NCBI GenBank assembly: GCA_034006985.1
Contig: JAVERT010000025.1
Span: 1 to 34,443 of the forward strand
Length of the DNA: 34,443 nt
Direction of reading: 5' to 3'
Source of the DNA: Gudongella sp034006985
GTDB taxonomy: Bacteria > Bacillota > Clostridia > Tissierellales > Tissierellaceae
Each line of letters begins with the position of its first letter. The stretch's first letter is position 1. Shown here piece after piece: positions 1 through 7,307 of this stretch. The notes beneath the pieces were generated by a model that was not told where the DNA came from, ran no database searches, and saw nothing but the letters and a program-made list of their open reading frames with translations. Both the position numbers and the translations under genes were made by a program.

Positions 1-244
1 TGATCTCTTTTATTATCTCTTGTTTTTCCTGCTTTTTATTCCTATTTTCGATCTTTTCTTCGTGTTTTTCATCTGTTTTATCAGGGATAATCATTTCGCC
101 AATTTGGCGAAATGTTTGTGCGTGGGAAGGTGAAGAAGGATGAATTTTGAGGGAAAAAAGGGAAGTTGCCAGGCACAAACATTCGAACAAAGTTTTTAGG
201 GAAAAGGGGTTGTGATGTAGGAGGGGAGATGGGTTGAGAGGGGG

Positions 245-337
245 TTGGTGGTCGCGGAAGAACATAGAAGCACATCGACATTTTTGTCCCAATCTAAAAA
301 TGACACGTCAGCCAATTCTATGTTCTTCCGCCACCAA
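245..337. repeat. Imperfect 22-bp inverted repeat inside copy A
   Basis: The left arm TTGGTGG (245-251) plus CGGAAGAACATAGAA (255-269) pairs with TTCTATGTTCTTCCG (316-330) plus CCACCAA (331-337); only a 3-base bulge (252-254) breaks the stem. The 46-base interior contains GACATTTTTGTC, itself self-complementary. Arms of this kind resemble ends of small non-autonomous elements or REP-like palindromes; that reading is inference. Confidence 0.75.
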
Positions 338-358
338 CAATGTTCATCCCTAACCCCA

Positions 359-393
359 GGAGTAAGCGCACAAAACAGCGCCTACTCCTTTTT
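359..393. terminator. Terminator-like hairpin of repeat copy A
   Basis: GGAGTAAGCGC (359-369) and GCGCCTACTCC (378-388) form an 11-bp stem with an 8-base loop, followed by a T-run. Read on the plus strand the stem has one A-C mismatch; on the minus strand this becomes a G-U pair. The same hairpin occurs in copy B (1384-1414) and copy C (14668-14698). Confidence 0.6.
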
Positions 394-525
394 CATGTCC
401 TCTTTCCCCTCCTCCAAAAGCGACAAAAACATCCTCTTTTTTCCCCATCCTTCTCCTCCTCCAAATTCATCTCCACAAACACATACAACGTAGCTATATC
501 AATCACCACAGCAGTTTAACACTAC

Positions 526-913
526 ATAAACTGCATGCTCCTCCACTGAAATTTCACGCGAAGCGTGGGAGAAAAGCTTCTCCAGTAGAATCATTGTAAC
601 ACATCACGAATTCATGCAATAGGCATAAACAGTGGATTATATCCTATTTCATCTTCTCCTTTTCATCCTTTCATCTCCTTCAAAAGCAAGAAAAGAGCAG
701 GATAGAACAAAGAGAAAAAGAGCAGGAAGAACAATACAAGACCACAGAGAATGGCTAATTCAACTACTTTTCCTCATCTTTGCTTTCTCTTTCAATTCAT
801 CTTTAATATTCTCCTTTAACAGCGCCCACTCCACCAAATCTCTGATGAGATCTCGTGGAATGTGACTGTCAAAGAAGGGAGGATGACTCCTCCGACAGGA
901 CCAATACAGTGGC
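526..913. other. Non-coding stretch with two adjacent hairpins
   Basis: I see no supported gene here. CACGC-GAA-GCGTG (555-567) is directly followed by GGAGAA-AAGC-TTCTCC (568-583), giving two back-to-back hairpins. A minus-strand open frame reaching from 948 to 760 ends in a charged helical-looking peptide, but it has no ribosome binding site and is probably a relic. Confidence 0.5.
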
Positions 914-1445
914 TGTGTAATGGCCTGTAAAAGGCTTAAATAGGGCATTTGTGGATTAGTTCCTCTTCTCTTTCCTCTTCTTAAATTGGCACACTACGCC
1001 AATTTCTATTATCTTTTTCCTGCTTTGTTCCTGCTTTGTTCCTGCTTAAATTCCTGTTATTTTGATCTCTTTTATTATCTCTTGTTTTTCCTGCTTTTTA
1101 TTCCTATTTTCGATCTTTTCTTCGTGTTTTTCATCTGTTTTATCAGGGATAATCATTTCGCCAATTTGGCGAAATGTTTGTGCGTGGGAGGGTGAAAAAG
1201 GATGAATTTTGAGGGGAAAAAGGGAAAGCTCCAGGAATGAGGATTTAGACAAAGTTTTTTGGGAAATGGGGCTGGGATGTAGAGGGGGAGATGGGTTGAG
1301 GTGGGTTTTGAGTTAGGAACAAACATTTTCGAACATCGACATCTATGTTCATTCGCCACAATTAATGTTCATCCCTAACCCCAGGAGTAAGCGCCACTAA
1401 ACAGCGCCTACTCCTTTTTCACGCCCTATTTCCCCTCCTCCAATT
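914..1445. repeat. Mosaic dispersed repeat, copy B
   Basis: 1063-1197 is nearly identical to 1-135. 914-1010 matches copy D at 19324-19425, including the AAATTGGC...GCCAATTT hairpin region near 983-1003 of this copy. The end carries the same hairpin (1384-1414) as copies A and C. This is the most complete copy in the window. No conserved reading frame is seen across copies. Confidence 0.8.
1017..1047. repeat. 11-bp tandem repeat (TTCCTGCTTTG), about 2.8 units
   Basis: TTCCTGCTTTG occurs at 1017-1027 and 1028-1038 and partially at 1039-1047. It lies inside repeat copy B in a pyrimidine-rich tract and is a candidate slippage site. Confidence 0.7.
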
Positions 1446-1510
1446 ATCAATAAACCTAAATACACAAATACTCACTACCTCATTTTTATTATGTAATCCA
1501 GATCAAGAGC

Positions 1511-1572
1511 TTTACTTTAAATTTATTCTTACGAGTTTTACTCAATTGCTATTATGTAAAACTCTATTATAA
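1511..1572 (-). repeat. Spacer block shared with 4639-4696 and 7667-7705
   Basis: Read on the minus strand it contains GAGTTTTAC and GTAAAACTC around a 14-base loop, a perfect 9-bp inverted repeat. AATTGAGTAAAACTC is identical in the plus-strand spacer at 4657-4671, with further similarity downstream. It lies just downstream of the small gene at 1578-1733, the same relative place as spacer blocks elsewhere. Confidence 0.6.
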
Positions 1573-1577
1573 GATTC

Positions 1578-1733
1578 TTAATCATCTTTATCATCTCTAT
1601 TTTGGTTTTTTAATGAAGCATTATAAAACATTAATTTTTTAATCATAAAATACAAACCTATCATTAGAGCACCCAATAATAATAGTATTGCAATGCTACC
1701 AAATAGAACTATCGAAGGTAGATATTCAATCAT
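1578..1733 (-). CDS. Small single-pass membrane protein (51 aa)
   Basis: The peptide starts MIEYLPSIVLF and has one long hydrophobic segment (about residues 4-29). It ends in a basic and then acidic tail (KNQNRDDKDD). I chose the ATG at 1733, not the longer open frame starting at 1784, because AAGGAGTG lies 6 bases upstream of it. The family is not recognised. The topology suggests a membrane anchor with a charged cytoplasmic tail. It could be a free-standing small peptide; no partner gene is adjacent. Confidence 0.6.
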   Translation of the reverse strand: MIEYLPSIVLFGSIAILLLLGALMIGLYFMIKKLMFYNASLKNQNRDDKDD

Positions 1734-1833
1734 TTTATCACTCCTTACAATAAATTTACCATTTTTCAAAAACAAACAAACCATTCAGTTTTACTAATTT
1801 GATATTGTGACAAGCTCAGAAATAATCTAATCC

Positions 1834-2159
1834 TTAATTCCAATAATCTTTATTCAAAACATAACCAAAGCTTCCTTTATTATTCTCAACATCTAATCTT
1901 AAATCAATACAACCAATACATCTATTCTCAGACTTTATTTTAATTGCATATACTCCTGGATTGTTCATATAAAATTCTTTTACTGCTTTTTCAGTTTGTG
2001 ATAAATCAGTATTAGTTTCCCAAGTTAAATATTTTGTTATGGTTTCTTCATTAGCATACAGAAGACATCTTCAATATCATTCATAGAGAATGGTCTTAAA
2101 ATCAATCTATCTGATTCTAATATCTCGTTTTCCTTAATTGTATTTTTATCATCAATCAT
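1834..2159 (-). pseudogene. Decayed GNAT (RimJ/RimL-type) acetyltransferase
   Basis: From the ATG at 2159, with GGAGGCAAAT directly before it, the frame reads MIDDKN...SDRLILRPFSMNDIEDVF and then shifts by one base near 2060-2066. The next frame continues with YANEETITKYLTWE and CIGCIDLRLDV to YVLNKDYWN and then stops. The pattern (RLILRPF, TKYLTWE, CIGCI, GYVLNKDYWN) is that of RimJ/RimL-like N-acetyltransferases, which transfer acetyl groups from acetyl-CoA. The acetyl-CoA pyrophosphate loop that should follow DYWN (normally KGYx-T/A-E) is missing. The gene is therefore frameshifted and truncated at its 3' end and should be inactive. A sequencing error could explain the frameshift but not the lost C-terminus. 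Confidence 0.8.
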
Positions 2160-2264
2160 ATTTGCCTCCAACAATATTTTTTTCTGAGTGCCACTTCACA
2201 CTTTATACTGATTTTCACTAACTTATATATTGTTATATATCAAGATTAAAAGATTAATTTATTG

Positions 2265-3095
2265 TTAGTATTCGTCATACTCATAAAAAAAATATGTATC
2301 AAATGCTCCCAACCTAATACTATCTTCATCAACATATATTAATTTACTATGATATGTCATGCCACCCGCCATAGTTTTTTTCATTATCATACAAGTTTTG
2401 GTTTCATCCATCTTTAATTCTAATTTAGAAAGCTCACTTCCTTTTATAAAAACTCCTTTTATTCCATAAACCGTAATCTCTAAATCATTATCAGATGACT
2501 TATCAATGTTATAATTGAATTTATGCTCATATTGACCACCTTGATAAAGGTAGTCTTTATCGAACTTTAATTCAGTATCATCTTCACTTAGCCATGTTCC
2601 CATTAATGCTTCACTCATAGTTTTCTCTTTTCTATTTAAGCTTCTTTGTTTGGTATTCAACAAAAGTGAATCCCTCAATTCTTCATAGTTTGAATTTTCA
2701 TAGAATGATATAACTCTATCATAAGTCTGTGTATCTATTGAATGCCACTTATTTTCATAAAAAGCTATATCTTTTGAGATGCTTATAGATGTAATTAAAT
2801 TATCTTCACTGTTATATATTCTAAATCGGATTATATTATTCTCTTTTATTTCTTCAATACTTTTCAAGTTATTATCCGATATTTGAATATCGTTTAGAAA
2901 ATTAGAAATGAAAGCTAAATCGTCCTGATTGGTTATAATCTTTTTATAAACACCTGTTTCTATTTCAATTTGGGAAATGGGAGCATCAACTAAATCTTCA
3001 TTAATAAGCCTATAATTATCATCATCCTGAACAGAACAACCTAATAACAATATAAGCATCAATACCATTTCTCCAATAAAGAATATTTTTTTCAT
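2265..3095 (-). CDS. Lipoprotein of unknown function (276 aa)
   Basis: The N-terminus is a lipoprotein signal peptide with lipobox LLLGC (Cys20), so the mature protein should be anchored on the outer face of the membrane. The ATG at 3095 is preceded by GAAGGAGAAATACAT. The middle part (residues about 35-135) has alternating strands and a region on hydrogen-bonded pairs of segments like RFRIYN and SISISKD. The C-terminal part (about 165-276) begins TWLSEDDTELKFDKD, a pattern seen in lipocalin-like stress lipoproteins that start with a 'GTW' motif. I do not recognise a named family. It is monocistronic on the minus strand. Confidence 0.75.
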   Translation of the reverse strand: MKKIFFIGEMVLMLILLLGCSVQDDDNYRLINEDLVDAPISQIEIETGVYKKIITNQDDLAFISNFLNDIQISDNNLKSIEEIKENNIIRFRIYNSEDNLITSISISKDIAFYENKWHSIDTQTYDRVISFYENSNYEELRDSLLLNTKQRSLNRKEKTMSEALMGTWLSEDDTELKFDKDYLYQGGQYEHKFNYNIDKSSDNDLEITVYGIKGVFIKGSELSKLELKMDETKTCMIMKKTMAGGMTYHSKLIYVDEDSIRLGAFDTYFFYEYDEY

Positions 3096-3243
3096 ATGTA
3101 TTTCTCCTTCAATAGATTTAAACTATCTATGCTAAACATAAAGCGATAGATTCTATTTCCATGCTCTATTATGTAATAATATCGCGGTAACACTTTAAGT
3201 ATATATTATCATAGGTAAAGCATAAAATGTATCAAATACAACA

Positions 3244-3275
3244 TTCGTTAAAGTTAACTAAAGAACTTTAACGAA
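3244..3275. repeat. Perfect 12-bp inverted repeat
   Basis: TTCGTTAAAGTT (3244-3255) and AACTTTAACGAA (3264-3275) are exact complements around an 8-base loop. It lies about 150 bases upstream of the minus-strand lipoprotein gene start and is followed by no clear T-run. An operator or an RNA hairpin are both possible. Confidence 0.65.
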
Positions 3276-3360
3276 AAGTTTGAATCTATGGAATCGCATT
3301 TTAACTTAAAGTAATTTAGTTTTTCTCATAATATAATTAAGAATAAAAGAACAACTGGAA

Positions 3361-3452
3361 GGTCAAGGATAGTTTAACATCTGAAGTCAGCTTCGGGGCT
3401 AAACCTTGATTGATTCGAGACTTTCTCTTTAAAAAAATGAGAAGTCTTTTTT
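3361..3452 (+). ncRNA. Possible small structured RNA or leader ending in a terminator
   Basis: A bulged stem brings TCAAG (3363-3367) and CTTGA (3405-3409) together, continues with GTTTAAC (3372-3378) against GCTAAAC (3398-3404) with one mismatch, and closes with CTGAAG-TCAG-CTTCGG (3381-3396). A strong terminator follows directly. TATAAT at 3332-3337 could be a -10 box, but no good -35 is visible. No riboswitch class known to me fits. The open frame that overlaps it (3410-3610) has no ribosome binding site, so a free small RNA or a remnant leader is more likely than a regulated gene. Confidence 0.4.
3418..3452 (+). terminator. Rho-independent terminator
   Basis: AGACTT-t-CTC (3418-3427) pairs with GAG-AAGTCT (3439-3447), with one bulged T, and runs directly into a T-tract (3447-3452). 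Confidence 0.75.
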
Positions 3453-3788
3453 ATGTCTATTTTCAACCACATAGGTTTTTCAGATTAAATAGAATAGGCG
3501 AGGTGATTTCTACTTACTTATTTATGATTAGTTTTCCTACTATTATACTTTTCTTTAACTGGTCCCAAATATCTACTATTTTTATTGTGGTTTCTATTAT
3601 CCATCATTAAAAACATTTTTCTTCATTTCTAAGTACCTACAGAAGCATATATTTAATTATACCAAAGATAAATTAAATCTTCCTAAGTCATTATATATGA
3701 TTATTTTTAGTATAAACTTTGGCAAGCTTAAACTAAGCATTTATATTAGTTGTGGATATAACTATTAATTTATTAGTATCAACAAAGT
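3453..3788. other. AT-rich gap without a supported gene
   Basis: An open frame for a hydrophobic peptide (to 3610) crosses the terminator at 3418-3452 and lacks a ribosome binding site, so I do not call it. Nothing else is recognisable up to the promoter-like block at 3789. Confidence 0.5.
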
Positions 3789-3850
3789 GGTTTACAAAAT
3801 TATTACAGTTTCTGTTAAACAGAGTAATAAAGCAATACAAGTGATATGAT
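3789..3850 (+). promoter_or_regulatory. Promoter-like block shared with 22072-22133
   Basis: This 62-base block aligns without gaps to 22072-22133 (43 of 62 identical by my count). Conservation is concentrated in GGTTTACAAAATTATTACA at the left and ATACAAGTGATATGAT at the right. The right end has the form of an extended -10 (TGNTATGAT); no conserved -35 hexamer sits at the normal distance. The left block, 38 bases further upstream, could be a regulator site. It stands 129 bases upstream of the lipoprotein gene at 3979. Confidence 0.55.
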
Positions 3851-3978
3851 AAAGATGAAATATTCTGTTAGTTACCGATATAGACGGAAGTATCCCATAG
3901 TTGTATAAAAAGAAGTTTAAATATAGATTTATTTACTGAGTTCTACATATTTTACAGAGGCGAAGGAGGAGAATCACG

Positions 3979-4584
3979 TTGAAAAAATTCATATTAATTC
4001 TATTATTTATTAGTCTTATAATATTCTCAATTGGTTGTGAAAGTTCAAAACCAGAAGTTACAGAAATTCCTGAAACTCAAGAATTACCACCAGAAATGAT
4101 TAGTCTAATAGATGGGATATGGGTTAATACAGATAAGGAAATTATTTCAGAAATTGATGAAGATGAAATAATTGGAGAAATTAAATCAGATGACATCTTG
4201 GATATTAAAGGTGAATATAATACAGAAAATTCTAAGATAGTTGGTTCAAGTTATGCTTATTATAAAGAAAATATTATTGTTAGGATTGAAGATAAGTGGA
4301 TATTGTTTTCAACAATTGAAGAATGGGCAAAGGATAATGACATAGATATATCAGGAGGTTTTATGTCTATAGGTTATGATTTATCTGATGAAGCAACAAT
4401 TTTTGGAGATTTAAATAAAGAAGAGATAAATAAAATAACAGAAGAAATAATGGCTGAAGTCGAAGAAGACGATGACTATGAAAAAAATAAAGATTTAATA
4501 ATTGAAAAAGTATTTAAAGAAAATGGGATAACTGATCCTGATAAAATAAATGCTGCAAAATCAAAACTTATTATTTCAAAATAA
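3979..4584 (+). CDS. Acidic lipoprotein of unknown function (201 aa)
   Basis: The signal peptide has lipobox SIGC (Cys20), predicting an extracytoplasmic lipid-anchored protein. The TTG start at 3979 is supported by AAGGAGGAG 8 bases upstream. The mature part is very acidic (EIDEDEIIGEI, EVEEDDDYE) and begins with a proline/glutamate-rich linker. A motif near residue 46 (IDGIWVNTD) resembles the start of small beta-barrel lipoproteins. The C-terminal 50 residues look helical, with a repeated pattern of Glu and Ile, and include ENGITDPDKINAA. The family is not recognised. Its promoter-like block is shared with the lipoprotein gene at 22167. Confidence 0.75.
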   Translation: MKKFILILLFISLIIFSIGCESSKPEVTEIPETQELPPEMISLIDGIWVNTDKEIISEIDEDEIIGEIKSDDILDIKGEYNTENSKIVGSSYAYYKENIIVRIEDKWILFSTIEEWAKDNDIDISGGFMSIGYDLSDEATIFGDLNKEEINKITEEIMAEVEEDDDYEKNKDLIIEKVFKENGITDPDKINAAKSKLIISK

Positions 4585-4638
4585 TATTAGTTGCGCATTA
4601 GTAGTATTATGCGAGATAAATTATAAGTTGCACTATTT

Positions 4639-4696
4639 TGAGTTTGCCACAATAAGAATTGAGTAAAACTCATAAGCATAACTTTAGAGGTAAATC
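4639..4696 (+). repeat. Spacer block shared with 1511-1572 and 7667-7705
   Basis: TGAGTTTG and AATAAGAATTGAGTAAAAC are almost repeated in the spacer at 7667-7697. AATTGAGTAAAACTC is identical in the minus-strand spacer at 1511-1572. Here GAGTTT and AAACTC can pair across about 20 bases. Confidence 0.6.
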
Positions 4697-4783
4697 ATTG
4701 GATATTGAAATACAATAGTAAATTAAGTTAGTGAACAAGAGTAGAAAAATGTGGATAAGTCATATTTAAAGAAGGATATAGCA

Positions 4784-4984
4784 ATGAAAAAGAAAATAAA
4801 AATGAATAATATAACCAAAGTTGGCGTAGTTATGTACATATCAGTTTTTTTGATTGAGATAATATTGGGATACCTACTAAAGATTAAACCACCTATTATA
4901 CTAAGGTACATGTTTTATGGAGGTTTAGGTTTATCATTAGTTGGAATATTGATACAAGGAAGTAAAAACAGGAAGCTAAAATAA
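4784..4984 (+). CDS. Small two-helix membrane protein (66 aa)
   Basis: I chose the ATG at 4784 because AGAAGGA lies 7 bases before it; a GTG at 4751 gives 11 more residues but has no binding site. The peptide is MKKKIKMNNITKVGV..., with hydrophobic segments at about 12-34 and 39-57 joined by KIKPP, and a basic C-terminus (GSKNRKLK). No family is recognised. It ends 48 bases before the serpin gene and may be transcribed with it. Confidence 0.6.
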   Translation: MKKKIKMNNITKVGVVMYISVFLIEIILGYLLKIKPPIILRYMFYGGLGLSLVGILIQGSKNRKLK

Positions 4985-5032
4985 CTTTTATAACTCAGAA
5001 AATATTAAATGTTTTTAATGAGGAGGTACATT

Positions 5033-6289
5033 ATGAAAAAAAGCATTTTAACAGTCACACTATTATTAAGCATTGTGTTTACTGCATGTGCAGCACCAAT
5101 CTCAAAAAACTCTTCAAATTTGATGGATAATATTCAAAAAAGTGATTTAGTACCAATAGATATTTCAGATACAAGCGAACAGCAGTTAAGCAGAAAAGAA
5201 GAAATTACAGATTTTTCATTGAAGCTTTTTAAAGAAAACTTTGAGGATAAGAACATTTTAATTTCTCCAATATCCATAGTCTCTGCATTGGGAATGGTGG
5301 CAAATGGAGCAAATGATAACACTTTTTCTGAAATGGAAGAGGTGTTAAATTCAGATATACAAGGGCTAAATGATTATCTAAAAGCTTACACTACATATTT
5401 GCCAAGTAGTGAAAAATATAAAGTGAGCCTTGCAAACTCTATATGGTTTAAAGATGATAAGGGCTTAAATGTAAATAGAGATTTTTTGCAAATAAATAAA
5501 GATTATTATGATGCAAGCGTTTATAAAGCTGCATTTGATAAAAGTACAAAAGACGATATAAATGCATGGGTAAAGGACAAAACTAACGGCATGATAGAAA
5601 CTCTTTTAGAAGAGGCGCCTCCTAAAGATGCTGTGATGTATCTTATAAATGCATTGTCATTTGATGCAGAATGGGAAAATATTTATGAAAACATTCAAAT
5701 TAATGATGGTGAATTCACCTTGGAAAATGGAGAAAAACAAGCGGTGGAATTTATGAGCTCATCTGAGTTTTCTTATCTTGAAAACGAAACAGTAACAGGA
5801 TTTATGAAGCCATATAAGGATAATAAATATGCTTTTGTTGCATTGCTACCCAAGGGAAATATTTTAATGGTAGATTTATTAAAATCCATTGAGGCCAAAG
5901 ATCTTATTAGCTTGGTTGAAAACAAGAAGGATGAAGAGGTTCATGCTAAAATTCCAAAATTTTCTATGGAGTTTGATACATTGTTAAATGATACACTTCA
6001 AAGCTTAGGAATCTTAGATGCTTTTGATGAAGAAAATGCAGATTTTACGAGCTTAGGAAAATCGGTAGATGGAAATATTTATATAAGTCGTGTGATTCAC
6101 AAAACTAAAATAGACCTTGATGAAAGAGGAACAAAAGCAGGAGCAGTAACAGCGGTTGAGATGGTAACTGAATCGGCCATAATGGAAGAATCAAAAAAAG
6201 TTATTTTAGATCGCCCATTTTTCTTTATGATAGTTGATACTGAACAAAACCTGCCACTTTTTATGGGAAGTTTGATGAGTGTGAATTAA
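5033..6289 (+). CDS. Lipid-anchored serpin (serine protease inhibitor family)
   Basis: This 418-residue protein has a lipoprotein signal (lipobox FTAC, Cys19) followed by a full-length serpin fold. Serpins trap serine or cysteine proteases by a suicide mechanism: the cleaved reactive loop inserts into a beta-sheet. Visible family features are ISPISIVSALGMVANGA near residue 81, NALSFDAEW near 204 and KIPKFSMEFD near 307. The hinge DERGTKAGAVTAVE sits around residues 363-376, and DRPFFFMIVD follows the loop. The hinge keeps Gly-Thr and mostly small residues, as inhibitory serpins do. By alignment the scissile bond falls near Glu-Ser or the following Ile-Met, but the loop is 2-3 residues longer than in alpha-1-antitrypsin, so P1 is uncertain. 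The start at 5033 follows GAGGAGG; an in-frame ATG at 5009 has no binding site. Confidence 0.95.
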   Translation: MKKSILTVTLLLSIVFTACAAPISKNSSNLMDNIQKSDLVPIDISDTSEQQLSRKEEITDFSLKLFKENFEDKNILISPISIVSALGMVANGANDNTFSEMEEVLNSDIQGLNDYLKAYTTYLPSSEKYKVSLANSIWFKDDKGLNVNRDFLQINKDYYDASVYKAAFDKSTKDDINAWVKDKTNGMIETLLEEAPPKDAVMYLINALSFDAEWENIYENIQINDGEFTLENGEKQAVEFMSSSEFSYLENETVTGFMKPYKDNKYAFVALLPKGNILMVDLLKSIEAKDLISLVENKKDEEVHAKIPKFSMEFDTLLNDTLQSLGILDAFDEENADFTSLGKSVDGNIYISRVIHKTKIDLDERGTKAGAVTAVEMVTESAIMEESKKVILDRPFFFMIVDTEQNLPLFMGSLMSVN

Positions 6290-6387
6290 GGGAGAGGAGC
6301 TAATGTAGCACTTTAATATATTGAGTATTAATAGGTTTAAATGTAATAAAAGAGCAGTACTATAATTACAAAAGAAGGGAGATAAGA

Positions 6388-7152
6388 ATGAATAAAAAAA
6401 TAATTATGTCGATAGTTTTAGTGCTAAGCATTATAGCTTTGTCAGGATGTAATCAATCAATAACATATTCAGATAAGTTTGAAGGGATCCCTATTTATCC
6501 AAAAATAGAGTTAACAGCAACTTCTGAGTATGAAGAACATTACGAGGTATTTGACTTCAAGGATACATATGAAGATGTAAAAGAGTTTTATATGGAAAAC
6601 ATTGATGAAGAAAAGTGGGAAATTGAAGAAAATCCCCTTTATTCAAATATAGATGGTGAAGGCATTAATACACAAGGATATATGCTAAAGGGAGAGAAAC
6701 AGGAAGTTTCATTAATTATAGGATTGCAAAACACGGAAAATGTAGGTAATATTTTGCGAATTGATTTAAATGGTAATCCTTTTAATGAAGGTAAATATAA
6801 GGTAGAAGGGGTAGGTGAAAATTGGCAGGTAGTCTTAGAATATATTATAAGAAAAAAGAGTATGCTTGTTAATGGAGATGTAATATATATTGGAGACAAT
6901 CCACCTAAAGAAGTAGACTATGAATTTAGAATATATGAAATTATAGATAAAAATATGAATTCTGAAAGCTCAAGTCAAGAAGTTAAAGGAGATGAATTAG
7001 GAAACAATAAGTTTAGTATTAATTCTCAAAGCAATAGAAAATATAGCTTAGATGTGTATACAGAGGCGATTAATAACGGTTATATAGAAATCAAATGGGA
7101 AGAACAAGATGAACAGAAAACTGAAAAAATCAATATTAAAATAGTTGAATAA
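6388..7152 (+). CDS. Lipoprotein of unknown function (254 aa)
   Basis: The lipobox is LSGC (Cys21); AAGGGAG precedes the ATG. The first half (residues about 30-125) contains FDFKDTYEDVKEFYMENI followed by WEIEENP. This pattern recurs in clostridial lipoproteins that compare a 'pressure' on position in the form x-DVxxFYxxxxxxxxW; I do not know a function for it. The second half (about 135-254) is beta-rich with NWQVVLEYIIRKK and ends in YIEIKWEEQDEQKTEKINIKI, looking like an immunoglobulin-like or C2-like sandwich. It may be transcribed with the serpin gene 98 bases upstream. The function is unknown. Confidence 0.7.
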   Translation: MNKKIIMSIVLVLSIIALSGCNQSITYSDKFEGIPIYPKIELTATSEYEEHYEVFDFKDTYEDVKEFYMENIDEEKWEIEENPLYSNIDGEGINTQGYMLKGEKQEVSLIIGLQNTENVGNILRIDLNGNPFNEGKYKVEGVGENWQVVLEYIIRKKSMLVNGDVIYIGDNPPKEVDYEFRIYEIIDKNMNSESSSQEVKGDELGNNKFSINSQSNRKYSLDVYTEAINNGYIEIKWEEQDEQKTEKINIKIVE

Positions 7153-7201
7153 AATATAAACTTCACTAACAATCAAGTTTATATATTTACGACAGAATAC
7201 T

Positions 7202-7225
7202 CATAAACTACGGCGTAGTTGTAGA
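7202..7225 (+). repeat. Spacer block shared with 12035-12058
   Basis: ATAAACTACGGCGTAG-TTGTAGA here aligns with ATAAACGACGTCATAA-TTGTAGA at 12036-12058, 19 of 23 identical by my count. Both lie between a gene end and the next gene's ribosome binding site. CTACGGCGTAG is nearly palindromic. Confidence 0.55.
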
Positions 7226-7307
7226 TTTAAATTCATCAGTTATAAGAAAGTTAATCTAAAAAGACCGTGTGCTTTAAAGTATTTTTTAAAAAGAAAGAGG
7301 GTTATTA

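Larger units (their letters stand above)
1..525. repeat. Mosaic dispersed repeat, copy A (left end cut by window)
   Basis: Bases 1-135 match 1063-1197 almost exactly (offset 1062). The similarity continues, weaker, through a G-rich tract to the CCTACTCC hairpin near 388. The right part (about 293-525) matches 14601-14787. Landmarks are a near-perfect palindrome CATTTCGCCAA-T-TTGGCGAAATG at about 92-114, an inverted repeat at 245-337 and a hairpin at 359-388. Short ORFs on both strands have no ribosome binding site and are not conserved between copies, so I treat the whole stretch as non-coding. Confidence 0.8.

Noticed and set aside
245..493. 82-codon open frame in repeat copy A
   Set aside because: It has no ribosome binding site, is not kept in copies B or C, and runs across the inverted repeat and hairpin.
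760..948. 62-codon minus-strand frame with a charged, helical-looking end
   Set aside because: No ribosome binding site; the corresponding part of copy D is not open. At best a gene relic.
1046..1252. Minus-strand frame ending in a Lys/Glu-rich tail
   Set aside because: It is caused by the purine-rich strand of repeat copy B; there is no start signal.
3361..3409. Possible integron attC site
   Set aside because: The arms GTTTAAC and GCTAAAC are near the R-box pattern but the right one misses the essential GTT core, and no integrase is visible; kept only as an unexplained hairpin.
3410..3610. 66-codon hydrophobic open frame
   Set aside because: It crosses a strong terminator hairpin and lacks a ribosome binding site.
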